Assembly (NCBI GenBank): GCA_020248265.1
Contig: JADCHX010000026.1
Coordinates: forward strand, 1-64,000
Reading direction: 5' to 3'
DNA: 64,000 nt
DNA from: Rhodocyclaceae bacterium
GTDB taxonomy: Bacteria > Pseudomonadota > Gammaproteobacteria > Burkholderiales > CAIKXV01
Of the stretch, positions 7,716 to 15,079 are shown one piece after another (within the stretch, counting starts at the first letter, position 1; each line of letters starts with the position of its first letter). The position numbers and the translations under genes are program-made. The notes beneath the pieces are model-generated. The model worked only from the letters and a program-made list of their open reading frames with translations. It ran no database searches and was not told the DNA's origin.

Positions 7716-8768
7716 CTACAACCACCTGCACATGAAATCCGCCATCGCCGGCCGCACGATGTGCGAGCGGTCGTGGCAGCAGTGCCCGCTGTCCTCCCAG
7801 ATCAGCGTCTCCACCGTGCCGCCCGCCTCGGCTGCCATCCGGGTGGCGTTCTCCATCGGGGTGATGGTGTCCAGCCCGCCATGCACGATCAGCAGCGGGC
7901 AGCGGATCTTCGCCGCCGCACCCTCGAGGTCGATGCACTCGAAGAACGTGCGCGCCTCTTCCACCGAGCGCGAGCCGCTGACGTAGACGAAGCCGTCGAG
8001 CGTCGCGCGCGGGATGCTCGCCAGGTTGCGCAGGTGGTACATCGCGCCCCAGGCCACCGCGGCGCGGATGCGCGTGTCCATCGACGCGGCCTTCGGTGCG
8101 TAGTAACCACCGGTGCTGCGGCCGATGATGCCGATGCGTCCGGCGTCGATCTGCGGGCACTGCTCGAGGAAGTCGAGCACGGCGATCACGCACTGCTCGA
8201 AGTCGCGGCGCCAGGGCATGCGGAACAGCGTCTCGCCCTGGCCGGGGCCGTCGAAGGCGAGCGTCGCCAGTCTGCGCTCGACGCAGAGGTCGTTGACCAC
8301 CATGTAGTCTTCCTTGGTGGTGTCGAGGCCACCGAGCAGGATCACGACGGGTGGCTTCGATACTCCGGCGGGCAGCCGCAGGTAGGCCGGCATCTCGATG
8401 CCGTCGAACGGGATGCTCACCGGCTGCAGCGGCGGTGACAGCATCGGTGCGGCGCGCGCGAACACCGCGACCTTGCGGTCGTGCACGGTGCGCTTGAGTT
8501 GCGGGTCGTCGTAGTAGAGGTTCTGCGCGTAGTGGAAGTAGAGCGCTGCGCGGGCGTACTCGCGTGCGGCGGTGCGTACATGGCCGTGGTCTTCGGCGGT
8601 GCGGCCGCGCCGCTCGGCGGCGTCGCCGAACCGCGACCAGGTCGCGCACCACTGCGACCAGTCGTCGATGGCTGCCCGGATGTCGAGCAGGTCACGGTAA
8701 TGCACGCCGTCGCCCAGGAAGCGATGCATGCCCTGGCCGATCACCTCATCCACTCGCGCCCGTGTCAT
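7716..8768 (-). CDS. Alpha/beta hydrolase, 2,6-dihydroxypseudooxynicotine hydrolase-like
   Basis: A 350-residue protein with a long N-terminal helical region (to about residue 115) and an alpha/beta hydrolase domain. Ser218 sits in GRSTGG, with Asp300 in HGGLD and His329 in DSGH. This order and spacing fit the C-C bond hydrolase family that includes dihydroxypseudooxynicotine hydrolase. The ATG at 8766-8768 is chosen because GGAGG lies just before it; a longer frame reads back through the divergent gene's start. It is divergent from the TctC receptor gene 73 bp away, suggesting uptake and cleavage of one compound, which is not identified. Confidence 0.8.
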   Translation of the reverse strand: MTRARVDEVIGQGMHRFLGDGVHYRDLLDIRAAIDDWSQWCATWSRFGDAAERRGRTAEDHGHVRTAAREYARAALYFHYAQNLYYDDPQLKRTVHDRKVAVFARAAPMLSPPLQPVSIPFDGIEMPAYLRLPAGVSKPPVVILLGGLDTTKEDYMVVNDLCVERRLATLAFDGPGQGETLFRMPWRRDFEQCVIAVLDFLEQCPQIDAGRIGIIGRSTGGYYAPKAASMDTRIRAAVAWGAMYHLRNLASIPRATLDGFVYVSGSRSVEEARTFFECIDLEGAAAKIRCPLLIVHGGLDTITPMENATRMAAEAGGTVETLIWEDSGHCCHDRSHIVRPAMADFMCRWL

Positions 8769-8841
8769 GGGTCGCTCCTCCGTTGCGCTGTTGTCGTCGT
8801 TTATGATGGCGGCACTACAAGAAAAGCAGGAGGAGACACCG

Positions 8842-9870
8842 ATGGAATTGATGTTGCCCCGGACGTTCCTCATGGCGCCTGCCGCGCTGCGCCTCGGCAC
8901 TGGCCTGGCCGGCATCGCGCTGCTGTTCGCGGGTGTCGCCACACCGACGGCCGCGCAGGTTGCCACGCCCGCCTGGCCGTCGAAGCCCGTGCGCATCATC
9001 ATCCCGACGCCGGCCGGTGGCAACCCCGACTTCGTCGCGCGGCCGATCATGCAGAAGATGGCCGAGCAGCTGCGCCAGCCGTTCGTGATCGAGAACCGCC
9101 CGGGTGCTGCCGGCACCATCGGCGTGGACTTCGTCGTGCGTGCGCCCGCTGATGGCTACACGATGCTGTTCGGCGCGGTCGGCCATGTCGCCACGCCACC
9201 GGCGATGTACGCGAAGCTGCCCTACGACGCGATCCGTGACCTGATCCCGGTCACCAACCTCGCCGATGCACCGTTCGCGCTGTTCGTGCATCCGTCGCTG
9301 CCGGTGAAGTCGGTGAAGGAGCTGGTCGCGCTGGCGCGCAAGCGCCCGGGCGAGATCACCTATGCGAGCTTCGGCGTTGGCAGCTATCCGCATTTCGCCA
9401 CCGAGGCCTTGAACGCGCTGGCCGGCATGCGGATGAACCATGTGCCCTACAAGGGCAGTGCACCGGCGGCCACCGCGCTGCTTTCGGGCGAGGTGATGGC
9501 CGGGCTGGACGCACCGCAGTCGACCCTGCCCCACCTGCGCAGCGGGCGGCTGCGCGCGCTGGCGATGGGCTCGACGCAGCGGATCGCGATCGCGCCCGAG
9601 ATCCCCACTTTCGCCGAGGCCGGGCTGCCGGGCTATACCGCGAGCGCGTGGTTCGGGCTGTTCCTGCCGGCGGGCACCTCGAAGGCGATCGTCGATGCGA
9701 CGCACCGCGAAGGCGTGCGCGCGCTGCAGTTGCCGGAGATCCGCGAGCCGCTGCAGAAAGCGGGCTTCCAGGTGATCGGCAGCACGCCGGAGCAGTTCGC
9801 GCAGCAGGTGCGCGAGGACATCGCGCGGTTCACGAAGATCGCGCGGGAGGCGGGGATCAAGGCGGAGTGA
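8842..9870 (+). CDS. Bug/TctC-family periplasmic solute receptor
   Basis: A 342-residue protein with a signal peptide ending near AAQVATP (about residue 40), then WPSKPVRIIIPTPAGGNPDF, the typical first strand and loop of Bug receptors. Later family landmarks are ENRPGAAGTIG, ADGYTML and NHVPYKGSAPA. These proteins bind small organic acids for tripartite transport, but no TctA/TctB membrane genes are near. A GGAGGA site precedes the ATG at 8842. The last 40 codons are partly repeated at 10473-10577. Confidence 0.92.
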   Translation: MELMLPRTFLMAPAALRLGTGLAGIALLFAGVATPTAAQVATPAWPSKPVRIIIPTPAGGNPDFVARPIMQKMAEQLRQPFVIENRPGAAGTIGVDFVVRAPADGYTMLFGAVGHVATPPAMYAKLPYDAIRDLIPVTNLADAPFALFVHPSLPVKSVKELVALARKRPGEITYASFGVGSYPHFATEALNALAGMRMNHVPYKGSAPAATALLSGEVMAGLDAPQSTLPHLRSGRLRALAMGSTQRIAIAPEIPTFAEAGLPGYTASAWFGLFLPAGTSKAIVDATHREGVRALQLPEIREPLQKAGFQVIGSTPEQFAQQVREDIARFTKIAREAGIKAE

Positions 9871-9933
9871 GCGTTGTTCTTCGGGCGCATGTGTTGAAGC
9901 AGACACGGCGCGCCTGACCGGTGGTGATGGATC

Positions 9934-10182
9934 CTACCGTGCAACCAGAGGCCATGCCGCCGGGTTGCGGATCGACGGCACCGTGAGGTCGATGTCCAGC
10001 AACGGCCAGTGCAGGTGGTCGGGGCTCGGCCGTTCGATCACCGACAGCTGCGCGATGGTGGCGTCGCGAAACCAGGGGAACTGATCGAACGGCAGGGCGA
10101 GTTCCTCGTCATCGATCATGAGCCAGAGGCCGTGACCCGAGACGTGGGTGAGTTCAACCTTTGAAGTGCCGCCGCCAGGCAT
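9934..10182 (-). CDS. DUF2442 domain protein
   Basis: An 82-residue protein whose core (SKVELTHVSGHGLWLMIDDE, then LPFDQFPWFRDATIAQLSVIE and HWPLLDIDLTVPSI) is characteristic of DUF2442. The start is the ATG at 10180-10182, which overlaps the end of the upstream DUF4160 gene by 29 bases. DUF4160-DUF2442 pairs occur widely with TA-like organisation, but a toxic activity is not established to my knowledge. The pair is bracketed by the tctC 3' end and a broken copy of it. Confidence 0.85.
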   Translation of the reverse strand: MPGGGTSKVELTHVSGHGLWLMIDDEELALPFDQFPWFRDATIAQLSVIERPSPDHLHWPLLDIDLTVPSIRNPAAWPLVAR

Positions 10183-10393
10183 CTTCGATCTCCGCTGCGT
10201 GTGCTTCAATGATAGCTCGCACGGTGCGCAGTTGGCGATCATTGAGACTGATCGACGTGGCAAGAGCGATTTCCGGTCGCAACCAGAACTTTGCCTCACC
10301 ATCCGGGTGCGAGACATGGACGTGCATCCTGGGTTCTTCAAGGGAAAAGAAGAACAGCCTGAAACCACCTTGACGCAGGACCGTGGGAGCCAT
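10154..10393 (-). CDS. DUF4160 domain protein
   Basis: A 79-residue protein of the DUF4160 type: F-F-F-S-L-E-E-P near residue 14-21, HVHVSHPDGEAKFWL in the middle, then helices ending EIEDAWRRHFKG. The start recorded in this frame reads MAPTVLRQ. It overlaps the DUF2442 gene and is read first, so the two are translated together. Function is unknown; the gene order is that of a putative TA pair. Confidence 0.85.
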   Translation of the reverse strand: MAPTVLRQGGFRLFFFSLEEPRMHVHVSHPDGEAKFWLRPEIALATSISLNDRQLRTVRAIIEAHAAEIEDAWRRHFKG

Positions 10394-10472
10394 TGCGTAA
10401 AGCTATTGATCCCACCCTTGTCCATCCATCCCGCAAAACATCGTGCCCAGATCGAAACTCGATGTCGACGGC

Positions 10473-10577
10473 CTTCAGTTGCCGGAGATCCGCGAGCCGT
10501 CGCAGAAGGCCGGCTTCCAGCCGATAGGCTGCACGCCCGAGCAGTTCGCGCGGGAGGCGGGGATCAAGGCGGAGTGA
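10473..10577 (+). pseudogene. Broken copy of the 3' end of the TctC gene at 8842-9870
   Basis: This stretch matches 9724-9870, the last codons of the upstream TctC gene, through CAGTTGCCGGAGATCCGCGA and on to GGGGATCAAGGCGGAGTGA, with scattered substitutions. It lacks 42 bases (14 codons) that lie in the parent between two TCGCG repeats, so the copy stays in frame: ..TPEQFA then REAGIKAE. Similarity also runs a few bases past the stop. It lies beyond the DUF4160/DUF2442 pair, so that pair is flanked by direct repeats of the gene end. Confidence 0.85.
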
Positions 10578-10621
10578 GTGTTGTGCGTCTGGTCGGACGT
10601 GAGGGTCGCGGGCGGTGAGCT

Positions 10622-10897
10622 TCAGCTCGATGCGTCGCGGAAGGCCTTGAGCACCGCGTTGATCCGTGTCTGGTAGCCCGGGCCCTGGGCCTTGAACCAG
10701 TCGAGCACGTCCTGGTCGACGCGCAGGGACACGAGCGCCTTCGCCGGCAGCGGCTTCAGGCCCTGCCTGACGATGCCGCGAACCACATGGGCGACATCCG
10801 CTTCCGGATGGTCGCTCGACGGCACGCCCGGACGGTCGGCGTCGTGCAGACGCGCCCGGTCGGTTCGGGAGCTAGCGGAAGAGGCGCGTTGCTTCAC
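10622..10897 (-). CDS. brnA: BrnA-type antitoxin (toxin truncated)
   Basis: The C-terminal half, LVSLRVDQDVLDWFKAQGPG and YQTRINAVLKAF, is the BrnA ribbon-helix-helix signature. The start is uncertain: a GTG at 10895-10897 (91 residues) lies near the end of the BrnT remnant and gives a normal-sized protein, while an in-frame ATG at 10940-10942 would extend it into the toxin remnant. BrnA binds the BrnT RNase and represses the operon. Only the last 23 residues of BrnT remain, so it is an orphan antitoxin. Confidence 0.8.
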   Translation of the reverse strand: MKQRASSASSRTDRARLHDADRPGVPSSDHPEADVAHVVRGIVRQGLKPLPAKALVSLRVDQDVLDWFKAQGPGYQTRINAVLKAFRDASS

Positions 10898-10943
10898 GCT
10901 TCGTGGCTTTCCTGAAGGAGATGATGTGGATCGCATCTTCACG
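10872..10943 (-). pseudogene. brnT: BrnT toxin remnant (C-terminal end)
   Basis: Between the HigA gene and brnA one minus-strand frame reads REDAIHIISFRKATKREATR then LFR and a stop (CTA at 10872-10874). The R-IISxRKATKRE pattern is the typical end of BrnT toxins, and brnA follows as usual. The remaining 65 or so residues are gone, and the HigA gene ends at 10959, close to the break point. Confidence 0.75.
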
Positions 10944-10958
10944 CTCGGTATGGACGCA

Positions 10959-11267
10959 TCACCGCTGCACGAGCCTGACCTGCAACTCGCAGCCTACCGC
11001 TTCGGCGTATCGCTTCAGCGTTCCCAATGACGGCGCGTGCTTGCCAGCAGATTCCAGCCGCGACACTGCACTCTTGGTCGTGCCCATGCGCATGGCGACC
11101 GCTTCCTGCGTGAGCCCCGCCCGGGTGCGCGCCTTGAGCAGCTGGCTGACGATCTGATACTCGAACTCGAGCGAAGCATAGGCTTCATTGAAACCCGTGC
11201 GCTTGCTCGCCTTCGCGAGGAAGGCCTGGTGATCGTGTTCGACGGGAACGTGTTTCAGTTCAGCCAT
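10959..11267 (-). CDS. higA: HigA-like Xre antitoxin
   Basis: A 102-residue protein with a helix-turn-helix in the middle (GLTQEAVAMRMGTTKSAVSRLE), followed by KHAPSLGTLKRYAEAVGCEL as in many HigA/XRE antitoxins. The ATG at 11265-11267 is used because it overlaps the toxin's end by eight bases (11260-11267), the expected toxin-first order. The protein would hold the HigB-like toxin inactive and repress the operon, probably through the inverted repeat at 11592-11615. Both partners look whole. Confidence 0.87.
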   Translation of the reverse strand: MAELKHVPVEHDHQAFLAKASKRTGFNEAYASLEFEYQIVSQLLKARTRAGLTQEAVAMRMGTTKSAVSRLESAGKHAPSLGTLKRYAEAVGCELQVRLVQR

Positions 11268-11583
11268 TCCGCAACTCCTTGATCCGCCTGCGGGCGATCT
11301 TGAGGTCTGAATCCGGCGTCTGCCGCGTCTTCTTGAGGAAGGCATGCACGACGACTATGCGCTTGCCGACCACGAAGCAATACATGGCCCGACCCGCACC
11401 GGAGCGACCGTGAGGCCGCAGTTCGAACAGCCCCTGCCCCATGCTTCGTGAATACGGAAGCCTGAGATCAGGACCGTGCTCTACGAGCAACTCGACCAGC
11501 CGCGCATAGTCGGCAAGCACGTCAACCGGCCATGACTCGACATCCGCGAGGACGTTCGAGTGGTAGTACTCGACAGAAAACAT
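11260..11583 (-). CDS. higB: HigB/Gp49-like RelE-family toxin
   Basis: A 107-residue protein with a RelE-type fold: an SVEYYHSNVLADVESWP start, the SRSMGQGLFELRP strand, RAMYCFVVGKRIVVVHAFLK and a KKTRQTPDSDLKIARRRI basic helix. These match phage-derived Gp49-like/HigB toxins, which cut mRNA on the ribosome. It is full length, in contrast to the HigB remnant near 4.95 kb. The antitoxin gene overlaps its end. Confidence 0.87.
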   Translation of the reverse strand: MFSVEYYHSNVLADVESWPVDVLADYARLVELLVEHGPDLRLPYSRSMGQGLFELRPHGRSGAGRAMYCFVVGKRIVVVHAFLKKTRQTPDSDLKIARRRIKELRNG

Positions 11584-11591
11584 GCAGACGA

Positions 11592-11615
11592 CATGTTAGC
11601 ATGTTCGCTAACATG
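11592..11615. promoter_or_regulatory. Inverted repeat upstream of the higB-higA pair, likely operator
   Basis: CATGTTAGC (11592-11600) and GCTAACATG (11607-11615) are perfect 9-base inverted repeats with a six-base spacer. They lie 9 bases upstream of the toxin ATG at 11581-11583. Such palindromes in TA promoters are normally bound by the Xre antitoxin. The binding itself is inferred. Confidence 0.6.
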
Positions 11616-11689
11616 AAGAGGGGTGGAACGACAATGCTGCGCGAACTGCCGCGCTCCTTCGCGCCCAGGTTCAGCCACCACCAGACACT

Positions 11690-11717
11690 TACTCCCCCTT
11701 CTTTGGTCGCTGCCACC
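11690..11717 (-). repeat. Short copy of the glmU 3' end
   Basis: On the minus strand this reads WQRPKKGE and a stop. The true glmU C-terminus at 12558 is WQRPKKGK and a stop. At DNA level 24 of 28 bases agree over 11690-11717 against 12558-12585. It lies on the far side of the TA pair at 11801-12416, so that pair is flanked by copies of the glmU end. The match is short, so confidence is moderate. Confidence 0.45.
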
Positions 11718-11800
11718 AGCTTACGCGCGATGGCGGACCGCTAGGAACTGGCTCAGCGCACACACCATCACCACCGAAGCACTCGCACTGCCTGGCCTTC

Positions 11801-12133
11801 TCACGCCGCCTGCGCATGCAAGCGCAGGCCCAGCGCACGGGCAACCTTCAGCACGGTTGCAAAGCTCGGGTTCCCGCCTTCGCTCAGCGCGCGATACAGG
11901 CTTTCCCGGCTCAGTCCTGTTTCCTTCGCGACCTGGCTCATCCCCTTCGCGCGAGCGATGTCGCCAAGCGCCCTTGCAATGCCGGAGACGTCGTCCGAAG
12001 CCTCGACAAGCCACGCATCAAGATAGGCGGCCATTTCCTCCGGCGAGCGAAGATGTTCCGCCACGTCGTAGGGCGAGGAATTCGAGTTCCGGGGCTTCTT
12101 GCGGGCAGCGACACGCATTCCGCTACTCTCCAT
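11801..12133 (-). CDS. Addiction-module antidote (HigA-like, TIGR02684 type)
   Basis: A 110-residue protein: SPYDVAEHLRSPEEMAAYLDAWL, a helical region, then a helix-turn-helix GMSQVAKETGLSRESLYRALS and NPSFATVLKVARALGLRL. This is the standard putative addiction-module antidote. The ATG at 12131-12133 overlaps the toxin stop by 11 bases. It is encoded after the toxin, as normal for this family, and both genes look intact. Confidence 0.88.
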   Translation of the reverse strand: MESSGMRVAARKKPRNSNSSPYDVAEHLRSPEEMAAYLDAWLVEASDDVSGIARALGDIARAKGMSQVAKETGLSRESLYRALSEGGNPSFATVLKVARALGLRLHAQAA

Positions 12134-12416
12134 GTTCAAGCGCGAGACGTATCGCGCGGACGATATCCCTCGCTTGCGTGGACTTGTCTCCACCGGCCAG
12201 GAGCAGCAGAAGTCGCTCCTCGCGCTTCGCATAGTAGATCCGGTACCCAGGACCGTAGTCCACCTTCAGTTCGGACACGCCGTGCTTCAGGTTGCGATGA
12301 GAGCCTGGATTACCGTGGATCAGTCGATCCACCCGCATGAGGATGCGGGCCCTGCCTTTGACATCCTTCAGGCCATCGATCCAGTCACGGTACTCGTCGG
12401 TTTTCTCGACGCGCAC
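12123..12416 (-). CDS. RelE/ParE-family toxin (TIGR02683 addiction-module killer)
   Basis: A 97-residue protein with the hallmark order: TDEYRDWIDGLKDVKGRARI, RLIHGNPGSHRNLKHGVSEL, then DYGPGYRIYYAKREERLLLL and the LLAGGDKSTQARDI active-site strand. It is the usual partner of the antidote gene that overlaps it. It would block translation by mRNA cleavage if unopposed; that is family knowledge. Confidence 0.9.
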   Translation of the reverse strand: MRVEKTDEYRDWIDGLKDVKGRARILMRVDRLIHGNPGSHRNLKHGVSELKVDYGPGYRIYYAKREERLLLLLAGGDKSTQARDIVRAIRLALEHGE

Positions 12417-12423
12417 GGTGCAT

Positions 12424-12441
12424 TGTAGCCTGCGAGCTACA
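12424..12441. promoter_or_regulatory. Small inverted repeat upstream of the TA pair
   Basis: TGTAGC (12424-12429) and GCTACA (12436-12441) are separated by six bases. They begin 8 bases before the toxin start on the minus strand. Position and symmetry fit an autoregulatory operator. Confidence 0.4.
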
Positions 12442-12557
12442 GCACTCGCAAGAGCCGGAGAGTGGGCAGGGTGTGACAGCAGGAGCAGTTCTCATGCGCT
12501 CATCGTGCGCCGATGAAGCCATCGGCTACGACGGGAAGAACACTGCCTTGCGCCCCA

Positions 12558-13916
12558 CTACTTCCCCTTCTTCGGCCTCTGCCACCCCGCCCGATGCTCC
12601 TGCTGCTTCGGGTTCACCACCAGCCCGCCCGACGGCACGTCCTGCCACACCGTGGTACCGGCGCCGACGGTGCTGCCCTTGCCCACCTTCACCGGCGCGA
12701 CGAGCTGCACGTCCGACCCGATGTGCACGTCGTCTTCGATCACCGTGCGGTGCTTGTTCGCGCCATCGTAGTTGCAGGTGATGGTGCCGGCGCCGATGTT
12801 CACGTCGCGCCCGACCACCGAGTCGCCGACATACGCGAGGTGGTTGGCCTTGCTGCGCGCGCCCAGGGTGCTCGCCTTCACTTCGACGAAGTTGCCGATG
12901 TGCACTTCGTCGGCCAGCGCCGCATCCGGACGCAGCCGGGCATACGGGCCGATGCGCGCGCGGGCGCCGACGCTCGCGCCGTCGATATGGCTGAACGCCT
13001 CGACGCGGGTACCGGCACCGATGGTCGCGTTGCGGATCACGCAGTGCGGGCCGACGCTCACGCCGTCGGCGAGCTTCACCGTGCCTTCGAACACGCAGCC
13101 GACATCGATCGTCACGTCGACGCCGCAGGCGAGCTGGCCGCGCACGTCGAACCGCGACGGGTCGAGCAGGGTGACGCCGGCCTCGAGCAGGCCACGCGCG
13201 ATCTCGAACTGGTGGATGCGTTCGAGCTGGGCGAGCTGGGCCTTGCTGTTGACGCCGAGCGTCTCCCAGATCTCGTCGGGCTGCTCGGTGATCACCGGCA
13301 CCTTGTCTGCCACCGCCAGGCGGATCACGTCGGGCAGGTAGTACTCGCCCTGGGCGTTGTCGTTGTCGATGTCGGCCAGCCACTGGCCCAGCTTCTTGCC
13401 GGGCACGCACAGGATGCCAGTGTTCACTTCGCGGATCTGGCGCTGCCTGTCGTTCGCGTCTTTTTCTTCGACAACGCCGATCACCGCATCCTTGCTGTTG
13501 CGCAGGATGCGTCCATACCCTTTCGGGTCGTCGATCTTCACCGTCAGCAGCTTGACCTGGTTGTCGTCGGCCAGACGCATCCGCTCGAGCGTGGACGCGC
13601 GGGTCAGCGGCACGTCGCCGTACAGCACCAGCACCGGGTGGGCGCGGTCGAGGTGCGGCAGCGCCTGCTGCACGGCGTGGCCGGTGCCGAGCTGCTGGGA
13701 CTGGCGCGCGAACAGGAGATCGGGCTGGTCCTTTAGGGCATCGGGCACCTGCTCGCCGCCGTGGCCGTAGACCACCACGATGCGCACCGGGTCGAGCTGG
13801 CGCGCCTGCTCGATCACGTGGGCCAGCAGCGGGATGCCGCCGAGGGGATGCAGCACCTTGGGCAGCGCGGAGCGCATGCGCTTGCCTTGTCCGGCAGCGA
13901 GGATGACGACGTTCAT
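12558..13916 (-). CDS. glmU: Bifunctional UDP-N-acetylglucosamine pyrophosphorylase / glucosamine-1-phosphate acetyltransferase
   Basis: A 452-residue protein of normal length. The N-terminal nucleotidyltransferase begins [16 protein letters not shown] (LAAGQGKRM signature near residues 6-14) and includes LYGDVPLT. The C-terminal half is a left-handed beta helix (many GxGxxI-type turns, e.g. [18 protein letters not shown]) carrying acetyltransferase activity. It converts glucosamine-1-phosphate to UDP-GlcNAc, using the pathway that GlmS feeds. Copies of both its 3' end (11690-11717) and its first 15 codons (14692-14736) lie nearby. Confidence 0.97.
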   Translation of the reverse strand: MNVVILAAGQGKRMRSALPKVLHPLGGIPLLAHVIEQARQLDPVRIVVVYGHGGEQVPDALKDQPDLLFARQSQQLGTGHAVQQALPHLDRAHPVLVLYGDVPLTRASTLERMRLADDNQVKLLTVKIDDPKGYGRILRNSKDAVIGVVEEKDANDRQRQIREVNTGILCVPGKKLGQWLADIDNDNAQGEYYLPDVIRLAVADKVPVITEQPDEIWETLGVNSKAQLAQLERIHQFEIARGLLEAGVTLLDPSRFDVRGQLACGVDVTIDVGCVFEGTVKLADGVSVGPHCVIRNATIGAGTRVEAFSHIDGASVGARARIGPYARLRPDAALADEVHIGNFVEVKASTLGARSKANHLAYVGDSVVGRDVNIGAGTITCNYDGANKHRTVIEDDVHIGSDVQLVAPVKVGKGSTVGAGTTVWQDVPSGGLVVNPKQQEHRAGWQRPKKGK

Positions 13917-13971
13917 GTTGCAGAATCTAGCATGCGGGATTCGGCGACCGTAGGGGATATTGCAGGAGAAT

Positions 13972-14304
13972 TCACCCTTGGGCGGCTTCCTCCAGCACTT
14001 CGGATGCCCATTGATTCAGGCTCTTGCCGGCAGCCTGGGCGGCGACCAGGGCGGCGCCGTGCACTTCAGGCGGTACCCTCAACATGAGCTTGCCGGACGC
14101 GGGCTTCTCGGGCCGGAGCCCGTTTTCCTTGCAGTCGGCGAGGAACTCGTCCACGGATGCCGCGAACGCGCTGCGCAGTTCCTTCACGGTTTCGCCATGG
14201 AAGCTGATGATGGTGCGCAGCCCGAGGACGCGTCCGACGAAGATGCCATCGCGCTCGTCGAACTCGACGCGGGCGGTGTATCCCTTGTAGGTCATGGTGT
14301 TCAT
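13972..14304 (-). CDS. hicB: HicB-family antitoxin
   Basis: A 110-residue antitoxin with an N-terminal HicB domain ([20 protein letters not shown], then [21 protein letters not shown]) and a C-terminal ribbon-helix-helix ([28 protein letters not shown]) for DNA binding. The start at 14302-14304 overlaps the hicA stop by four bases. Together they are a complete hicA-hicB module; HicB blocks the HicA RNase and represses the operon. The module lies between glmU and the duplicated glmU/phnD fragment. Confidence 0.92.
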   Translation of the reverse strand: MNTMTYKGYTARVEFDERDGIFVGRVLGLRTIISFHGETVKELRSAFAASVDEFLADCKENGLRPEKPASGKLMLRVPPEVHGAALVAAQAAGKSLNQWASEVLEEAAQG

Positions 14305-14555
14305 GGTGCGACTCCTGCGCGTATGAGCAGCTCGCGGGCTTCTTCTACCTGGTAGCGACGCGCCTCCTTGCCGGGGTGAGGACGATGGCAATGCCAATGG
14401 CCCTCCTTCAGCACGATCTTCACCCGGGAACCGGCGCGCTCGGTCACCGAGCCGCCCAGCGCAACGATCAACGCTTCGATGTCGGCGAATGGAATCGACG
14501 CCGGGGTCGGGCGAGAAAAGATCGACGCGAGCGTCTTGCGATGCCGTGCGTTCAT
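14301..14555 (-). CDS. hicA: HicA-family toxin
   Basis: An 84-residue HicA variant: TPASIPFADIEALIVALGG, GSRVKIVLKEGHWHCHRPHP and GKEARRYQVEEARELLIRAG. The double-stranded-RNA-binding-like fold, with the conserved His in the HRPHPGKE segment, is that of HicA mRNA interferases. It is translated before hicB with a four-base overlap. No sign of decay is seen. Confidence 0.9.
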   Translation of the reverse strand: MNARHRKTLASIFSRPTPASIPFADIEALIVALGGSVTERAGSRVKIVLKEGHWHCHRPHPGKEARRYQVEEARELLIRAGVAP

Positions 14556-14562
14556 CGAGTAA

Positions 14563-14606
14563 TGCTAGCGTTTCGCGCAAGCAGATGCAATCACAGGACG
14601 CTAGCA
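14563..14606. promoter_or_regulatory. Inverted repeat upstream of hicAB
   Basis: TGCTAGCG (14563-14570) and CGCTAGCA (14599-14606) are perfect 8-base inverted repeats with 28 bases between them, starting 8 bases before hicA. They could be HicB operators about three helical turns apart. Confidence 0.4.
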
Positions 14607-14620
14607 CACCGTTTGCGGCC

Positions 14621-14694
14621 CGGTTAAGCGGTGCCGCGCGCCGTCCGCAGCGCTACCGGATCCCATTCAGGAGGAATCGCATGACCCCGCCCGC
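14621..14694 (+). repeat. Copy of the phnD leader and first codons
   Basis: This matches 15259-15333 through the ribosome site and start: GGATCCCAtTCAGGAGGAAT, then CGCATGACCCCGCCCGC, with a few substitutions further upstream. It therefore contains a phnD-like ATG at 14681 with codons MTPPA, then runs into the glmU copy, giving a 14-codon junk frame. It is the left half of a junction whose right half is a glmU fragment. Confidence 0.85.
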
Positions 14695-14736
14695 ATGCGC
14701 TTGCCTTGTCCGGCAGCGAGGATGACGACGTTCATG
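14692..14736 (-). repeat. Exact 45-bp copy of the glmU 5' end
   Basis: Positions 14692-14736 are identical to 13873-13917, covering the first 15 codons of glmU ([15 protein letters not shown]) on the minus strand. The copy directly abuts the phnD-start copy, so the order phnD'-glmU' is the junction expected from a tandem duplication of the glmU-phnD interval. It marks the end of the TumA gene at 14732. Confidence 0.92.
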
Positions 14737-15079
14737 CTGCCTCGAGAAGGAATTCGACCTTCACCGCCTCGTAGGGGAATTCGATGCCGCCGCCATCAGC
14801 CCGGCACAGGATGCCCGCCTCGATCAACGCGGTGACATCCCCGTGCACGGCCTTCACGTCACGATCGACTCGGCGGGCTGCCTCGCGGATGGACATCGGG
14901 CCAGCGCCACACATTGCCTTCAGCAGTTCCCAGCGTCTAGCGGTGAGCACCTGCCAGAGCAACTCGGGTGCCGCGAAGCTGATCCGCGCCGCACGCGCGC
15001 CCTTGCCGGTCTTCCAGGCCTGGGTGAAGTCGGCCATGGCCACGGCAGGTGATCTGATATCAAGGGTTACCGTTTTCAC
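14732..15079 (-). CDS. HVO_A0114-family DNA-binding protein (TumA-like antitoxin)
   Basis: A 115-residue protein with GTG start at 15077-15079 preceded by AGGTGG. It contains a winged-helix segment LLWQVLTARRWELLKAMCGA then SIREAARRVDRDVKAVHGDV and ends GGIEFPYEAVKVEFLLEAA. This is the regulator usually encoded after TumE (DUF6516) toxins. It overlaps the toxin remnant by 20 bases. The last codons run into the glmU copy, so its C-terminus may have been altered by the duplication. Confidence 0.8.
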   Translation of the reverse strand: MKTVTLDIRSPAVAMADFTQAWKTGKGARAARISFAAPELLWQVLTARRWELLKAMCGAGPMSIREAARRVDRDVKAVHGDVTALIEAGILCRADGGGIEFPYEAVKVEFLLEAA

